Part shown: positions 53,690 through 64,000 of the stretch, one piece after another
Position numbering within the stretch: position 1 is the stretch's first letter
Layout: every line of letters starts with the position of its first letter
Assembly: GCA_963682025.1 (NCBI GenBank)
Contig: OY821519.1
Coordinates: forward strand, 70,870,025 to 70,934,024
Reading direction: 5' to 3'
DNA: 64,000 nt
Origin: Cordilura impudica
Taxonomy: Eukaryota > Arthropoda > Insecta > Diptera > Scathophagidae
The notes under the pieces: generated by a model
Told to the model about the DNA's origin: nothing
Database searches by the model: none
The model's input: only the letters and a program-made list of their open reading frames with translations
Position numbers and translations under genes: made by a program

Positions 53690-54822
53690 AATTTTTTCAC
53701 CAATACAATCATAAGTCACACCGATTTTGTCTTAAGGCTCACATAATAATGCTTTATTTCTCAACATAATCTTCTTTTAGCTTGATTGGCTTTTCCTAGC
53801 GATATTAAGTAGCTTCGATATCCTCTTTATAGTACGAACTGTCCATTAACCGCAGACTTAAAGTATTCATTGTTGGCAAATCATTTACCACCGAGCCATT
53901 TCATTCAAGTTCGGATATAAAGAATAATCCTGGGGGAGCTTAAACTGGCGAATAATGTGCGTGATTTTAATCATCTTGATAAAAAACACTTTCTTTTTCG
54001 CCAAATGCGGCCTTTTTCCTTAATTACATCACTTAAACGCAGTAATAAGTTAGCATTTTCCCTTTTTGAAGATAATTAAAATTATATCACGCGCATTCCA
54101 TAACCTTGCCTGCAGATGTAACTGTCTTTGCCTTTTCGCATTTCAGTATACTGTTTTGACTGCTCCTTTACCTCAGGTGTGAAGTGGTGGACCCCTGTCT
54201 CATGCATGATTACGAATCGTTGCAAAAACCCGGCTTTATTGCGGTGAAACATCGCCAAACTCTCTATTGATACATCTTCACGACGCTGTTTTTGTAATAT
54301 TGTGAACAACTGCGGCACCCATCTTGCGGACAGCTTTCTCATCTCCAAATTTTTGATCAATAAGCGATGCGAACGCCTATCATTTGAACTAGCTCATGCA
54401 CCTTCAGCTGACGATCATCCAATAACATTATGTGGATTTTCTTAACCGTTTCTACCGTGGCCACCTCAATTGGTCGGCGTTCGTCTTGGCAGCTTATACG
54501 GCCACGTTTTAATTCTGCCTCTCAATATTTTATGGTCTTAAATTAAGGCGCAGACTCCCCCAGAGTAGAATCTAGCACGGCTTTAATATTGGTTGGACTG
54601 CGACTTTTGAAATGAAACTATTAAATTACATAACAGTGACCAAATTTTTCCATCATTAAAAATTCACTGAGATCGTTTACTTTTGATGGCTCAAAATATA
54701 TATATATATTAAAGTGGCGCCTTGAAGCTTAAAACATATTTTTTATAAGGTTGCCACTTTTCTCCAAAGTATTTGTTTTTTTCAAACTACTGCCGCCATT
54801 TACACGTCTGGTTGGGTTGTTC
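53690..54822 (-). mobile_element. mariner element, decayed
   Basis: Minus orientation. GAACAACCCAACCAGACGTG at its start matches the end of the 40.1-41.2 kb copy. The 92-codon frame at 54360-54082 gives KNLEMRKLSARWVPQLFT and KQRREDVSIESLAMFHRNK, the region between the DNA-binding domain and the catalytic core of mariner transposase. FLQRFVIMHETGVHHFTPEV carries the first catalytic region with the usual Asp changed (V-I-M-H-E-T). Later blocks are visible only as nucleotide similarity. Frameshifts and stops throughout. Confidence 0.8.
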
Positions 54823-54865
54823 CCCTTGTATCTAACAACTGAATAATAATTTTCTGGTAATTTTC

Positions 54866-55083
54866 AAACGTATATTATTTGAAAGGTATTTCGTTTTAGC
54901 CGTTTTGCAGATTTACAGATTTTTTTAATTTTTTCCTTTATTTTGAGTAAATTGCAGTTACATAAAATTATCTTCATTCGCAATAATAATAAACCAAAAA
55001 AGTGTTGGTTTGTGAATTGGCTAAGTTTAAAAATAAAGCTGCCTAGAAATTGCACTCGAATTTCGAGCGCTGGAAGCTGCTAG
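54866..55083 (+). mobile_element. Helitron family B, 3' part
   Basis: From AACGTATATTATTTGAAAGG to GGAAGCTGCTAG; about 95 bases missing at the 5' end and an internal gap after AAATTGCAG. Confidence 0.78.
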
Positions 55084-55322
55084 TATATAATTAATAGGTA
55101 AGGCGATTTCTTGTGACCGATGATTTGTTAAACAGTTTTCTTCCGATTTTGGCCAAACATATCTTATTTGAAAGGTATTTCTTTTAAGCTTTCCACCACT
55201 CTTACCGATTTTTAATTTTTTTATTTATTATTTTTTTTTTTTTTTTTGAGTTACGATCATTTAAAATGAGTTTGTTTTCTTCATTCACAAAAATAATTGT
55301 GCGAATTATCTAAAATTTATTA
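55084..55322 (+). mobile_element. Helitron family B, tandem second copy
   Basis: TATATAATTAATAGGTAAGG follows the previous CTAG directly. It lacks the family's 3' palindrome and ends near AATTATCTAAAATTTATTAG. Confidence 0.7.
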
Positions 55323-55324
55323 GT

Positions 55325-55415
55325 AGTTTTTTCAAACTACTGCCGCCATTTACACGTCAGGTTGTCAGGTTGGGACCGCCCTTGTATCTAACAGCTGAAT
55401 AATAATTTTCTGGTA
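55325..55415 (-). repeat. Duplicate of the mariner outer end plus flank
   Basis: TTCAAACTACTGCCGCCATT to CTGAATAATAATTTTCTGG repeats 54783-54858 with small differences. Confidence 0.75.
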
Positions 55416-56247
55416 AATAAACTAAATGATTCAGAAAGATCAAATAATGCACACGATGATAACAATAAGAAAATAATTTTAAATTAAAATAGCAACTATT
55501 CTTTACTATTCTCTGCCCCATTATTTAAACACAAATCTTACCGAGGCAAAGAAACTTAAAATTTGATGTTTCCATACTCAAATTACCCAAAATCACTTTA
55601 TATCTCATAGGGACTGAACAAAAAATTAATTTTTGGTATTCAGTGTCATGATTTCAAATTGCACAAGGCTGCGTTTTTGGCATTCCAAATAGTAATTCCT
55701 GTACGATATAAACGAAGCAACCAAAAAATATTTTATTGTCATTTTATGGTTTTTTGACCATCTGAAATTAAACCATTATTTCGAATAATGACAACACTTT
55801 TTATCATGGCAAATCGCCCTAACCTTTAATAAGTCCCAACTGAAAAATACTGGTCGATTAAAAATATAGAGAACTTCATGAGAATAAAATTTAAATAAAG
55901 ATCTGCAGATGCTAAAATAAAAGATGTTTTGCATCATTTTTCTAAATCTAAAAATGTACATTATGTTTTAACATTTTTCTATAGCTAAATAAATAGTATT
56001 AATTTGTGTGACCAATTTTAAAATTCTTTTACATAATTACAAAGTATTGAAAAAGTATTGAAAAAACTATACGATTTCCGTTATAACTGTTTTGAGGTGG
56101 GTTACAGATACATTTGTAGAGTAAGTAAGAATGTATTTTTTATAATTTTAAAAATCATTTTTGAACTTTTTCGATGCCACTATTCACTATTATTATTTTT
56201 TGTGTTTTTTTTTTAATTTTATTTTTATTTAAATAATATTTACGCAC
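55416..56247. other. Lipocalin intron 1, proximal part
   Basis: AT-rich, no repeat of the window recognised. On the minus strand it begins at the exon 1 donor. Confidence 0.45.
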
Positions 56248-56445
56248 TTGTTTTATATCCACCGAATGTTGCGGCTTAATATTCAGACATAACATCGATG
56301 CTGGGTGATGTTGTTGTCCAACTTCCGTTGAGTCGCCATTTATACCGGTTCTGGAGGGAACATAAGTATCGTAGACAGTATCACCGATTGTTAGCGGCAT
56401 ACATATTGACGAAATGCCAATTAGTGCAAATAAAATTCTATGCAT
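56248..56445 (-). CDS. Lipocalin exon 1 (start codon, signal peptide, N-terminal Cys)
   Basis: It encodes 66 residues. The ATG is supported by an in-frame TAA six bases upstream and an A-rich AAAAAT context. Residues 1-21 (MHRILFALIGISS...) form a hydrophobic signal peptide, so the product is probably secreted. Residues 22-50 are a poorly conserved linker. Residues 51-66 (MLCLNIKPQHSVDIKQ) have the Cys plus P..xxxVD pattern that precedes the first strand in lipocalins. The exon ends CAA/GTGCGTAAATA, a good donor in phase 0. The reading frame runs on as an untranslated intron tail (KYYLNKNK...), which I exclude. The upstream side, which holds the 5' UTR and promoter, is AT-rich and shows no certain TATA box on this strand. 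Confidence 0.82.
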
Positions 56446-56970
56446 ATTTTTTTATTAATTGTTATAATATTGTCGATTATATTTTGAAATGTTCTTTATT
56501 CCGATTGTTTTTGTTTTCCTTTAAATCTTCGAACATGCGATCTGTATGAACTACAATGAGATAATAATTTTGAACCCAGTAGAAGAAGAAAAAAAAGTAA
56601 CAACTAATTTACTCAAGTTGTGTAGTTGATAATTCGAGCATTTTTTCACTCATCTAGAATGTAGAAGATGATTTCGTATACATTTATTTGCTCGATATAA
56701 AAGGGAAAATTAACTAAAAATGCGACAATAACAAAAGTAATAATTGAGCTTAAACGATTCTTTTTATTACTTTTTTAAGCCCAGTAAGTGGGCAAGTGGT
56801 GTGTCAGGGTTACAATGAGTGAAATGTTTTTTTTTTCTTCCAAGTTTATTTTGATTTATGCTGGTATATTCAATAAACACTGTAACCGCCAAATATGTAT
56901 CATTATAAACGGTAGAATTCTCTTGTAGTGGTAACTGCAAATCTTTGCTATTAAATTTTCTAATCCATAC
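56446..56970 (-). promoter_or_regulatory. Upstream side of the lipocalin start codon
   Basis: This is where a 5' UTR and promoter would lie if exon 1 is the first exon. No TATA box or initiator can be defended on the minus strand; an upstream non-coding exon remains possible. Confidence 0.3.
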
Positions 56971-56971
56971 A

Positions 56972-57128
56972 AATTATGAGCTTACGAACAGACATCTAAC
57001 GAATAGCGTTAATTCGACTTGAAGAGTGATTCTGAATTGACCGGTACAATAAAAAGTGGGTCTAGATTATGTATTTTTGGTATTTAAAAACATTAGCACA
57101 AATTAAATTACCCTCACCATATAAAGTT
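56972..57128 (-). mobile_element. DINE-like fragment
   Basis: Matches the family's 5' third (GATTCTGAATTGACCGGTAC, AAAAAGTGGGTCTAG, TACCCTCACCATAT). Confidence 0.65.
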
Positions 57129-57344
57129 TACAAAAACTTGATGTCTTCTTCGTTTATTGGTGATATGTTATAAATGTACTATTCGTGAATTTTAGGTTAG
57201 CTCAGCTCATGATAAGTAACGTACGGTACATAGCGAGTTTCCTACATCCTTAGATGACGATTGAACAGAGCATCATCCAGAGTAGTTTCAAACAGGCTGA
57301 GCTTTTTTCTAATTTAATGTCTATTAGGATTGAAAAATATATAT

Positions 57345-57648
57345 CTATATAATTTGACAAAAAATTTATCATTTGAAAAGTATTTCTTTTTAGCTGTTCA
57401 CCAGATTTACAGATTTTTAAATTTTTTCCTATATTTTGAGTAAATTGCATTTAAAATTGCTACTTACACATACATAAAATTATACATATGCTCTGTGTAT
57501 GTTTATTAAGATTGTTAATGTGTTTGTATATGAGTTTGTTATCTTCATTCACAATAATAATAAACCAAATAAGTGTTGGTTTGTTAATCGGCTAAGTTGA
57601 GAAATTAAGTTGCCCAGAAATTGCACTCGAATTTCTAGCGCTGGAAGT
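57345..57648 (+). mobile_element. Helitron family B, ends eroded
   Basis: From TCTATATAATTTGAC to CACTCGAATTTCTAGCGCTG; the 5' segment is shortened and the terminal CTGCTAG lost. Confidence 0.75.
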
Positions 57649-57659
57649 AATATTTAATG

Positions 57660-59560
57660 TTTTAAATTGTTATGCCGAAAACAGTTTAAAAATATTTTCT
57701 TTAAATTTTCATGAGTTACTTAAAAGTTGAGAGCTATGGGGTATAGAATTCCAGAGAGCTACTGCGGATATGTAGAAATGCCACTCCGATATTAAACTTT
57801 TATATCTAATTGTTCTAATTTTTTTCCCTGCTTATATCTGATATGTAAAGTTTGTCGTGCAGATGATCCGGTTTGTGGGTATATACTTTTTTATGTAGAA
57901 AAACTAAAACTCTTATGTTTAAAAGATTTTCTAAAGAAACGACATATAGCTGCGATGAAAACAAAAATACACTAGAATGCCTATTAGGTCCATACACATA
58001 TCTGTTTATGTTGTTAAATGCAACGTTCAATTTCCTTTTACTAATTGTATCACATTTCGCAAATAGCTCACAATCATACAATAAAACGGGCATCAGATAA
58101 GTTTTGGCAAATAGGATTCTTATTTTCAGAGGTGTACAATGCTGGATTTGCCACAGTGTTCTAGTCATAGAGAAAGTACGACCACAAGCATAGTTAATGT
58201 GGTTCGACCACGTGAGTGTGTCATTAAAAAATATACCTAGATTCTTAGCAGATTTAACGATTTCAATTTTCTGATTATTTATAAATATATTAGGTATAAT
58301 ATTTATTTTGGAAAGTCGCTTTTGAATTACAATGCATTTAGATTTTTTTCGGATTTATCTCTAAACCATTTGCCATGTATAAATACGATGGAGTTGCTGA
58401 TTAATATGGATAATGCACTGGTCGATTAGGGCATTACTACAGCTGGTATAAAGTCATCTGCATACATTCTTGCATTACAAATTGTTAAAATGCCAGGGAG
58501 GTCATTTGAGTACAGTGAGAATAATAGTGGCCCAACAATGGACCGCTAAGGTATGCCCCTTGCTACAGGCAGTGTCTTTGATTTTTGGATTCTAGTTTCA
58601 ACATACTGATACCTGTCACGTAAGTATAACTGAGTAGCGGTCTAAGAAAAATTAAAAAAGTTTTTATGTTTGTAACAAAGAATGTTATAATCCACGGTAT
58701 CAAAAGCTTTTGAATGATCTAAAAGTATTAAAAATATAGTCTTGTCATCATCAAGTTTCTCCCTGCTCTCCTCTGTAACATCAACTAAGGCTGTTAAGCA
58801 GCTGTGTTTCCTTCTGAACCCATATTGACTATCTGTTAGCAAGTTATTATCATCCAAGAAACAACTTATTTGGTTATGCATAATACGCTCGAATACTTTA
58901 GAGAGAAATGGAAATGGTCTATAATCGGAACCAGCTTTGGGTATTGGAATGATTTTAGCTATTTTCCAATTCGATGGGAAGTAACTTGAAGTTAATATTC
59001 TGTTAAAGAAAAATGTTATAAATGGAAGTAGCTGAGGTATAAAAATCCTAAGAAACGAAGGATTAATCCCGTCCACTCCTATAGAGTTCGATTTTATAGA
59101 CGATAAACTAGATAAAACTTCACATTGGTCTAGTGCAGCAAAAGAAAAAAAAATGCAGAATTGTTATTCGAGTGGCTGTTGATATAATAATCTTTATCTG
59201 CTTGAACCATAGAAACACTTAAAAACTTTGTATTGATTGTATCGACATCAATCGAACACGGTTCTCGATGCGTAGATTTACTGGTACCAGCTTCGCGTAT
59301 CGTTTGCCATGTTCTTTTGGAGCCAATGGCAGAAGAAAATTGTTCAGCATAAAAATCGGATTTGGCCGTTTTAATAATTTTATTTGTGTTCCTCTTAGCA
59401 GTCAGATAATCCTCATGTAATGTTGTTTTAAATCTTTTGCAACGTACACAGGCAAAATCTCTTTGATTGATATAATCTTTAATTTCAGATGAAAACCAGG
59501 GTTTGTGTTTATTACTTATATTTTTCGTTTTTATTGGTACAGTTAGATCCACAGTTGGAT
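57660..59560 (-). pseudogene. LINE (APE-type non-LTR retrotransposon), second copy
   Basis: Leftward order: the linker region before the polymerase (KPWFSSEIKDYINQRDFACV, NTNKIIKTAKSDFYAEQFS), then MDGINPSFLRIFIPQLLPF, NWKIAKIIPIPKAGSDYRPF, SQYGFRRKHSCLTALVDVTE and IFLILLDHSKAFDTVDYNIL (motif A). A decayed middle with RMYADDFIP near 58455 (motif C) and the C-terminal WQIQHCTPLKIRILFAKTYL and FNNINRYVYG follow. Same general family as the 10.7-12.3 kb LINE but clearly diverged. Frameshifts near 59080, 58640 and 58200; the endonuclease is not seen. Confidence 0.78.
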
Positions 59561-59990
59561 TATATCCAAACAGGGTAGGCCTAGGCTCGGTAGCATAATC
59601 CAGCTCAGGTTCAGCAAGATATTACATCCAACCTATCCAGGAGCACAGAGTCGCTAGGCTAGGGACACCATCAATACCCGCGACACCAGCAAACAATCAA
59701 TATCCGCGCTACCAGCTACAATAACATAAATGATGCTTATAACATTTTTAAAAGTAAAATGCAATGCTCATATTTAAACATACAAATTTAGTGAATGGAC
59801 AGCTGCGTTTATCCCAGCTTCAACCTCGGATCAACCGGAGGGTCCTTACAGTGGAATATTTAGTAATAAAGCAGAAAATGTTTTATTACGAGTAGTTCAA
59901 ATCTATTACAAATTCACTTTGTAATGGATTTGTTGTTCGTATGTAGGTTAATTGTTTGTAATGGTATGTGGTAAGTTCAAGATATATATT
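59561..59990. other. Possible 5' continuation of the LINE, then spacer
   Basis: GC-richer sequence (59570-59720) upstream of the LINE frame is unusual for the region and could be LINE 5' sequence. No clear frame. Confidence 0.35.
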
Positions 59991-61545
59991 GGTTAAATTT
60001 TTAAAGTGGGCGTGGCACCTCCCATATAAAGTAAATATTTATCATAAAATATTAAGAGTACTATGTCACAGATAGTTTTAACATTTTATTTGAGCTCACA
60101 ACTTTTAAATATTTATAGTCTATTTAAAAATGGGTTGGAAGAGACAATAACTAAATATATTTTTATCAAATGTCTATAGAATTATGATAAAGAGAGTCTT
60201 GAAATTTAGTTCGTAATAAGTAACAAATATCCTTAGTCTAGTTAAAATTGCACGGGATCGGACAAGATGGCACTGCATATCTTAAGTTTATTTATTTATT
60301 GTTATTTTTCCGAATAAAAAATTTAAATATATTAATTTTTTGTTCTTTACAATTTAAAAATATATCTTATTTAATAGAAATACATGTTTCCGTTAAACAC
60401 AAGTAAGACTTTAAATTTGGCTGGGCAGTGTTCTATACATAATATTATAAACAAGGTATTCAACACTAAGAGACAAAAAAGTCTAGATTTCAAATTATAA
60501 TGACTAGATATTTTACAATGATGTCTATATTAACAAGATAGACGTAATTAACATTTAAGCTATTTGCGTGCTTTTTTAATTGAAAGCAATTATTAATTAC
60601 AATGACCATAAATTTAAATATATACAGTCACATTTTTTTGTTTGTTGTTGTTCACATATGCAAAAAAATAAAAACAACAATCAAACAAAAATGTATATCA
60701 TCGCTGATACATATGTACCTAAGTATATGCACGTTTTCTCTTACGTACAAACATTTTTCACTATTAATATTCTAGTTGACGTTTTTATATGTAATAAAAA
60801 AGAAATTAATAGTCAAGGACCTCTTTGTTATTTTTCACCATTTGTGGTTTTTTATATGAAATTTTATCGGAATACCTTTACATTTTCGTACGTCATTCCT
60901 CACCTATTTAGTCTACAAGATCCAAGTTCAATACCAAACTGCCGCAGATTATCGCGAACATTTTAAGTAGTGCGATCCACTCGACTTATTGCGGACAGGA
61001 GAATATTCTTAACAGACAGACAGGTGACCATCGCCAGATCGACTTCTCCTGATATATGCCCTCTGCACAGTATAAAAAAAAACTATTTGTTATGTTTGTG
61101 GCGTTCTTTAATGTAAATGATGTAGGTTTGTACGATTTGCCCTTTGATTCATCCTATATCTAGATTACTACGATAGCGAGATTCTTTTCACTATGTCATA
61201 TAAACTGACAACGCATAACTGCCTCAACTGACATCTCGTAATTTTCTATTAATTACGTTTGCATTTCATCTCATAAACTAACAAAAAATCCGACTGTCAA
61301 ACAAAAACAAATTACCAACATGTTGGCAATTTTATTTTAGATGTCATTTCAGATGGGTTACAAACGACACGATATTACAACCCGTAAATAATTGAAAATT
61401 GACATTTAAAATAACATAGCGAAAACCAGACATTAGTGTAAATTCATAGGTTCCTAATATGAGTAGTACAGTCAAATATGGGCGGAATCGTACTAATGAG
61501 CTTGGTACTTCAGATACAAGCTAAATATATAATATCATCTATGTA
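59991..61545 (+). repeat. Scattered GGGCGTGGCACCTCCC-type units
   Basis: Recognisable units occur at 60004-60090 (GTGGGCGTGGCACCTCCCAT) and 61478-61555 (GGGCGGAATCGTACTAATGA), and faintly near 60250. They look like a decayed relative of the 18.1-19.5 kb Helitron. A 128-codon frame at 60580-60966 has no motif. Confidence 0.45.
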
Positions 61546-62812
61546 GAGTCTAGTTATTATTACACTTATTAGGACAATACTGTTGTTCAAATACCCGCAA
61601 AAACTAATTATTTTATAATGAAGGCTAGGTTGAACAGGATCCGTTAGTACAATGTATATAACACTATAAATTGCACACCTTATATTTTTTGAACCTTGGA
61701 ATCGAAGTATACTTTTCTTAAGAAGTTGATTTATTTATTTTATCGCATTAGTTGTTTGCAAAATTTTAACATAAATAGAGAAAAAAAAAACATTTTTGCT
61801 CAGAACTAGTTAAGGCATCTGAAAGTACTACGCATGCCCCTCTATATTTCTAAAAAAAATTTGGTGCGCTGAATTTGAAACGGAATTCCAAATTGGTTTA
61901 TATTCGGATTTAGCTGATCAAAGAATTCTGTTTCCAGGATCTGAATTTTTATCGTGTTTGTTGGACATGTGTTTGCATTATTTTTATACTATTTATATAG
62001 TGCTGACAAAATATGACATCATTGATGATTAATCTTTAAACCGTATTTTAATAGAACATTTTTAAGCGAACATACTAAAAAAAAGTTATGAGAACAAATT
62101 TTGTCAAAATTAAACTTATTTTGAGTTAAATAATCGAAGTTGTGGTTGGTCTGTTTTTGATTTATTGTTATAAATATTATTAATATTAAAAATCCAGAAC
62201 GAAACACGCTGAATTATTTTACAAATTTATGAGTTAAGAATTGTATTTGTTTTGAATTATACACACAGAAAACGGATTCGTTGTGGCAACCGTATTTTTT
62301 GTCAACCGAATTGTATTAGACCCATGTATTATCACATTATTCTGTTGTGACAGCTATATAATATTTTCGAAATAAACGTACATAGTTTCAGGCAACTGCT
62401 GTTTTATGTAAATTCGATTGTATGAATTGTTAGTTCATACAATGTAATTAAGATTTTATTTGTTGATGGTTACAACCATTTTTTGTGGGATAGACCAATG
62501 CATAACTGCACGTATAAATAATTTTATATATAATTTAATTATTTTATATTTATAAATTAATAATAAATAAAATAAAAATATCTTAAATACATTATTGACT
62601 GCAGTTATTGCATGAGTTGGTGTTAATTAGGGTCTCCTTTATTCCTTTTAGTGTGTAGATATTTTAAGTTGTGAGTAAATAACATTCGATTATTAAAAGG
62701 TAGTAAATGAGAACCACCGAGTTACCGCGATTATAAAATATGCTGCATTTGTCGAACATGCAATTCCTTAGCAACGCTTTGCTATTGATATTGAAATTGC
62801 AGCTAGCAGATC
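61546..62812. other. AT-rich stretch with one small hairpin
   Basis: ATTGTATGAA (62410-62419) and TTCATACAAT (62432-62441) form a 10-bp stem. No gene supported. Confidence 0.45.
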
Positions 62813-63505
62813 CCGGCACTCGAAATTCAAGTGCAAATTCTAGGAAATTTTATTTTTCATAAATTTTTTTTTCTTTCACTGCTATTTTGAACTATATATA
62901 TAAAATTTATGAATATTTACATAACATTCATTAAATTGTGAATTTTAAAATAAAATTAATTAAATTTCATTATAAATATGTGTTGAAAACACAAAATATA
63001 TATAAATGGGTTTGTTAATAAATAATTTTATAAGAGCCTAATAGTGCGTTTACATCTGAGGAAAATCTAGTAGATTTTAGTTGAAATCTATTTCAAACTC
63101 TATACCGTTTACATCTAACTTTTTTGACATTTTGCGAGATTTTGTTTCCACAACAATAAACAGCTGATTAAAATAAAACATATAAACTAGAAATACCAAA
63201 AATAAACAAAACAATAGGAAAATGGAAATATGGAAAATTCTAAAAAGGAACAGATTTTATGCATAAGAAATGAAAAAAGCATAAACTGAAATAGAAATTT
63301 TGCGAAAAAAAATCAGCATTTGTTAAATGTATTGTTTGAACAGCAAAAACAAATTCATTTTCCTCAAAATAAAGGACAAAATTTAAATCTATTAATCTAG
63401 AAAACAGAAATAGAAATATTTTTCACATAATATACGTTTGGTCAAAATCGGGATAAAACGGTAGAACATCGGTCACAAGAAATCGCCGCGTATTAATATT
63501 ATAGA
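62813..63505 (-). mobile_element. Helitron family B copy with ~340-base foreign middle
   Basis: 3' part CTAG, CACTCGAAATTCAAGTG (62813-62870) and 5' part (63358-63505, ending ATTAATATTATAGA) are family B. The interior 62875-63355 is longer than in other copies and does not match them, so something inserted or was captured. Confidence 0.75.
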
Positions 63506-64000
63506 TTATCGAAAAAATTACAATTAAATTTTATTATTTAATTGGTCTTATAATTTCATTGTCGTTTTAGTTACTTACCATAGAACTTGATTCTAGCAAA
63601 AGGAATTACGATGAAAACTTCCAATCAGATAACATGTTTGGTTGTCTTTTATTATAATCAAATTCTACAATTCTTATTACTAATTTGTTTGTATTATATC
63701 TACCAACAATTTGTATCTGTATCTGTATCATGTTCGGTCTATTGTGTTAATATAATTAGATGTTGTGATCGCCAATATAAAAAAAACGAGTAATATTATA
63801 ATAGGTTTAATGAAGTTCACTCAATTGAATTAGTTTAATAAATTACATAAAAACTTTGGTAAATGGAACTTATATATATATTGAAGAAACAATAGTTTTA
63901 TGAGAATTATGTTCTTACTATAGATAATTAAGAAAACATATGGCATTTTAAAATATTAATGAATTACAATGAAAACGATTATTACCTGATTAAAGTGAAA
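63506..64000. other. AT-rich end of window
   Basis: No supported gene or repeat. Confidence 0.4.

Larger units (their letters stand above)
26926..56445 (-). other. Lipocalin gene, partial, three exons with giant introns
   Basis: Three minus-strand exons join in one frame: 56445-56248, 41885-41775 and 27321-26926. They encode 235 residues before a further donor site. Exon borders are CAA/GTGCGT, TACAG/ATA, CAA/GTAAGT, CAACAG/ATG and GAA/GTAAGT, all phase 0. The joined product has a signal peptide, the GxW block and the C-terminal LSR block expected for a secreted lipocalin, a small beta-barrel carrier of hydrophobic ligands. Introns are 14,362 and 14,453 bases and are largely transposons. The last exon or exons were not found to the left and may lie outside the window. 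The Drosophila lipocalin group (NLaz, GLaz, karl, CG5399 and relatives) is the natural comparison; I cannot choose among them from sequence alone. Confidence 0.85.

Noticed and set aside
56695..56703. GATATAAAAG on the plus strand as a TATA box
   Set aside because: It points away from the lipocalin gene, and no plus-strand gene follows.
60580..60966. 128-codon frame as a gene
   Set aside because: Composition is that of translated AT-rich DNA (Phe, Ile, Tyr, Lys, Asn) without any domain pattern.

Overview
This looks like a 64 kb piece of the nuclear genome of a higher fly (Brachycera, probably Calyptratae such as a blow fly or house fly). The grounds are the low GC, many DINE-1/Helentron-type repeats with (GTCC)n cores, Tc1, mariner, Tigger, hAT, Transib and Helitron remnants, APE-type LINEs, and one spliced host gene. 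The species cannot be fixed from the sequence alone. No bacterial operons, tRNA genes, rRNA genes or CRISPR arrays are visible.

The only clear host gene is on the minus strand: a secreted lipocalin. Exon 1 (56248-56445) carries the start codon, signal peptide and a conserved Cys. Exon 2 (41775-41885) carries the lipocalin GxW motif. Exon 3 (26926-27321) carries the third conserved lipocalin block (LSRKP). All three junctions are phase 0 with GT/AG borders, and a strong donor after exon 3 shows that at least one more exon lies further left, possibly beyond the window. The two introns are each about 14.4 kb and consist largely of transposons.

Left part (1-26.9 kb): DINE-1-like copies, short Helitrons, an eroded unnamed spliced TE-type gene (1.8-2.7 kb), a tRNA-derived SINE (7.4 kb), a LINE (10.7-12.3 kb), a hAT element (12.9-14.8 kb), LINE scraps and MITEs (15.5-18.1 kb), a tandem-repeat-bearing Helitron (18.1-19.5 kb), a Transib element inside a DINE-1-like copy (21.0-23.4 kb) and an R1-like LINE end (25.5-26.6 kb).

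Centre (27.5-35.9 kb, intron 2): a five-layer nest. A minus-strand DINE-like copy is split by a plus-strand one, which is split by a 7.1 kb transposon with about 1.28 kb inverted repeats, an 8-bp target duplication and an unassigned transposase of about 681 codons. Its left arm holds a fold-back element, which itself holds another DINE-like copy. Further right in the same intron (36.6-41.2 kb) lie interleaved Helitrons, a deleted Tc1 element and a mariner.

Right part (42.4-64 kb): a complete Tigger/pogo element split by a DINE copy, an internally deleted autonomous-type Helitron (46.6-48.9 kb), LINE ends, DINE copies embedded in a TTTTTCAT-rich array, a mariner, lipocalin exon 1, and a second LINE (57.7-59.6 kb). 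The last 4 kb is AT-rich with weak repeat traces and one Helitron copy. Every transposase or reverse transcriptase reading frame here is broken, so the window is mostly a fossil record of transposition inside a large-intron gene.
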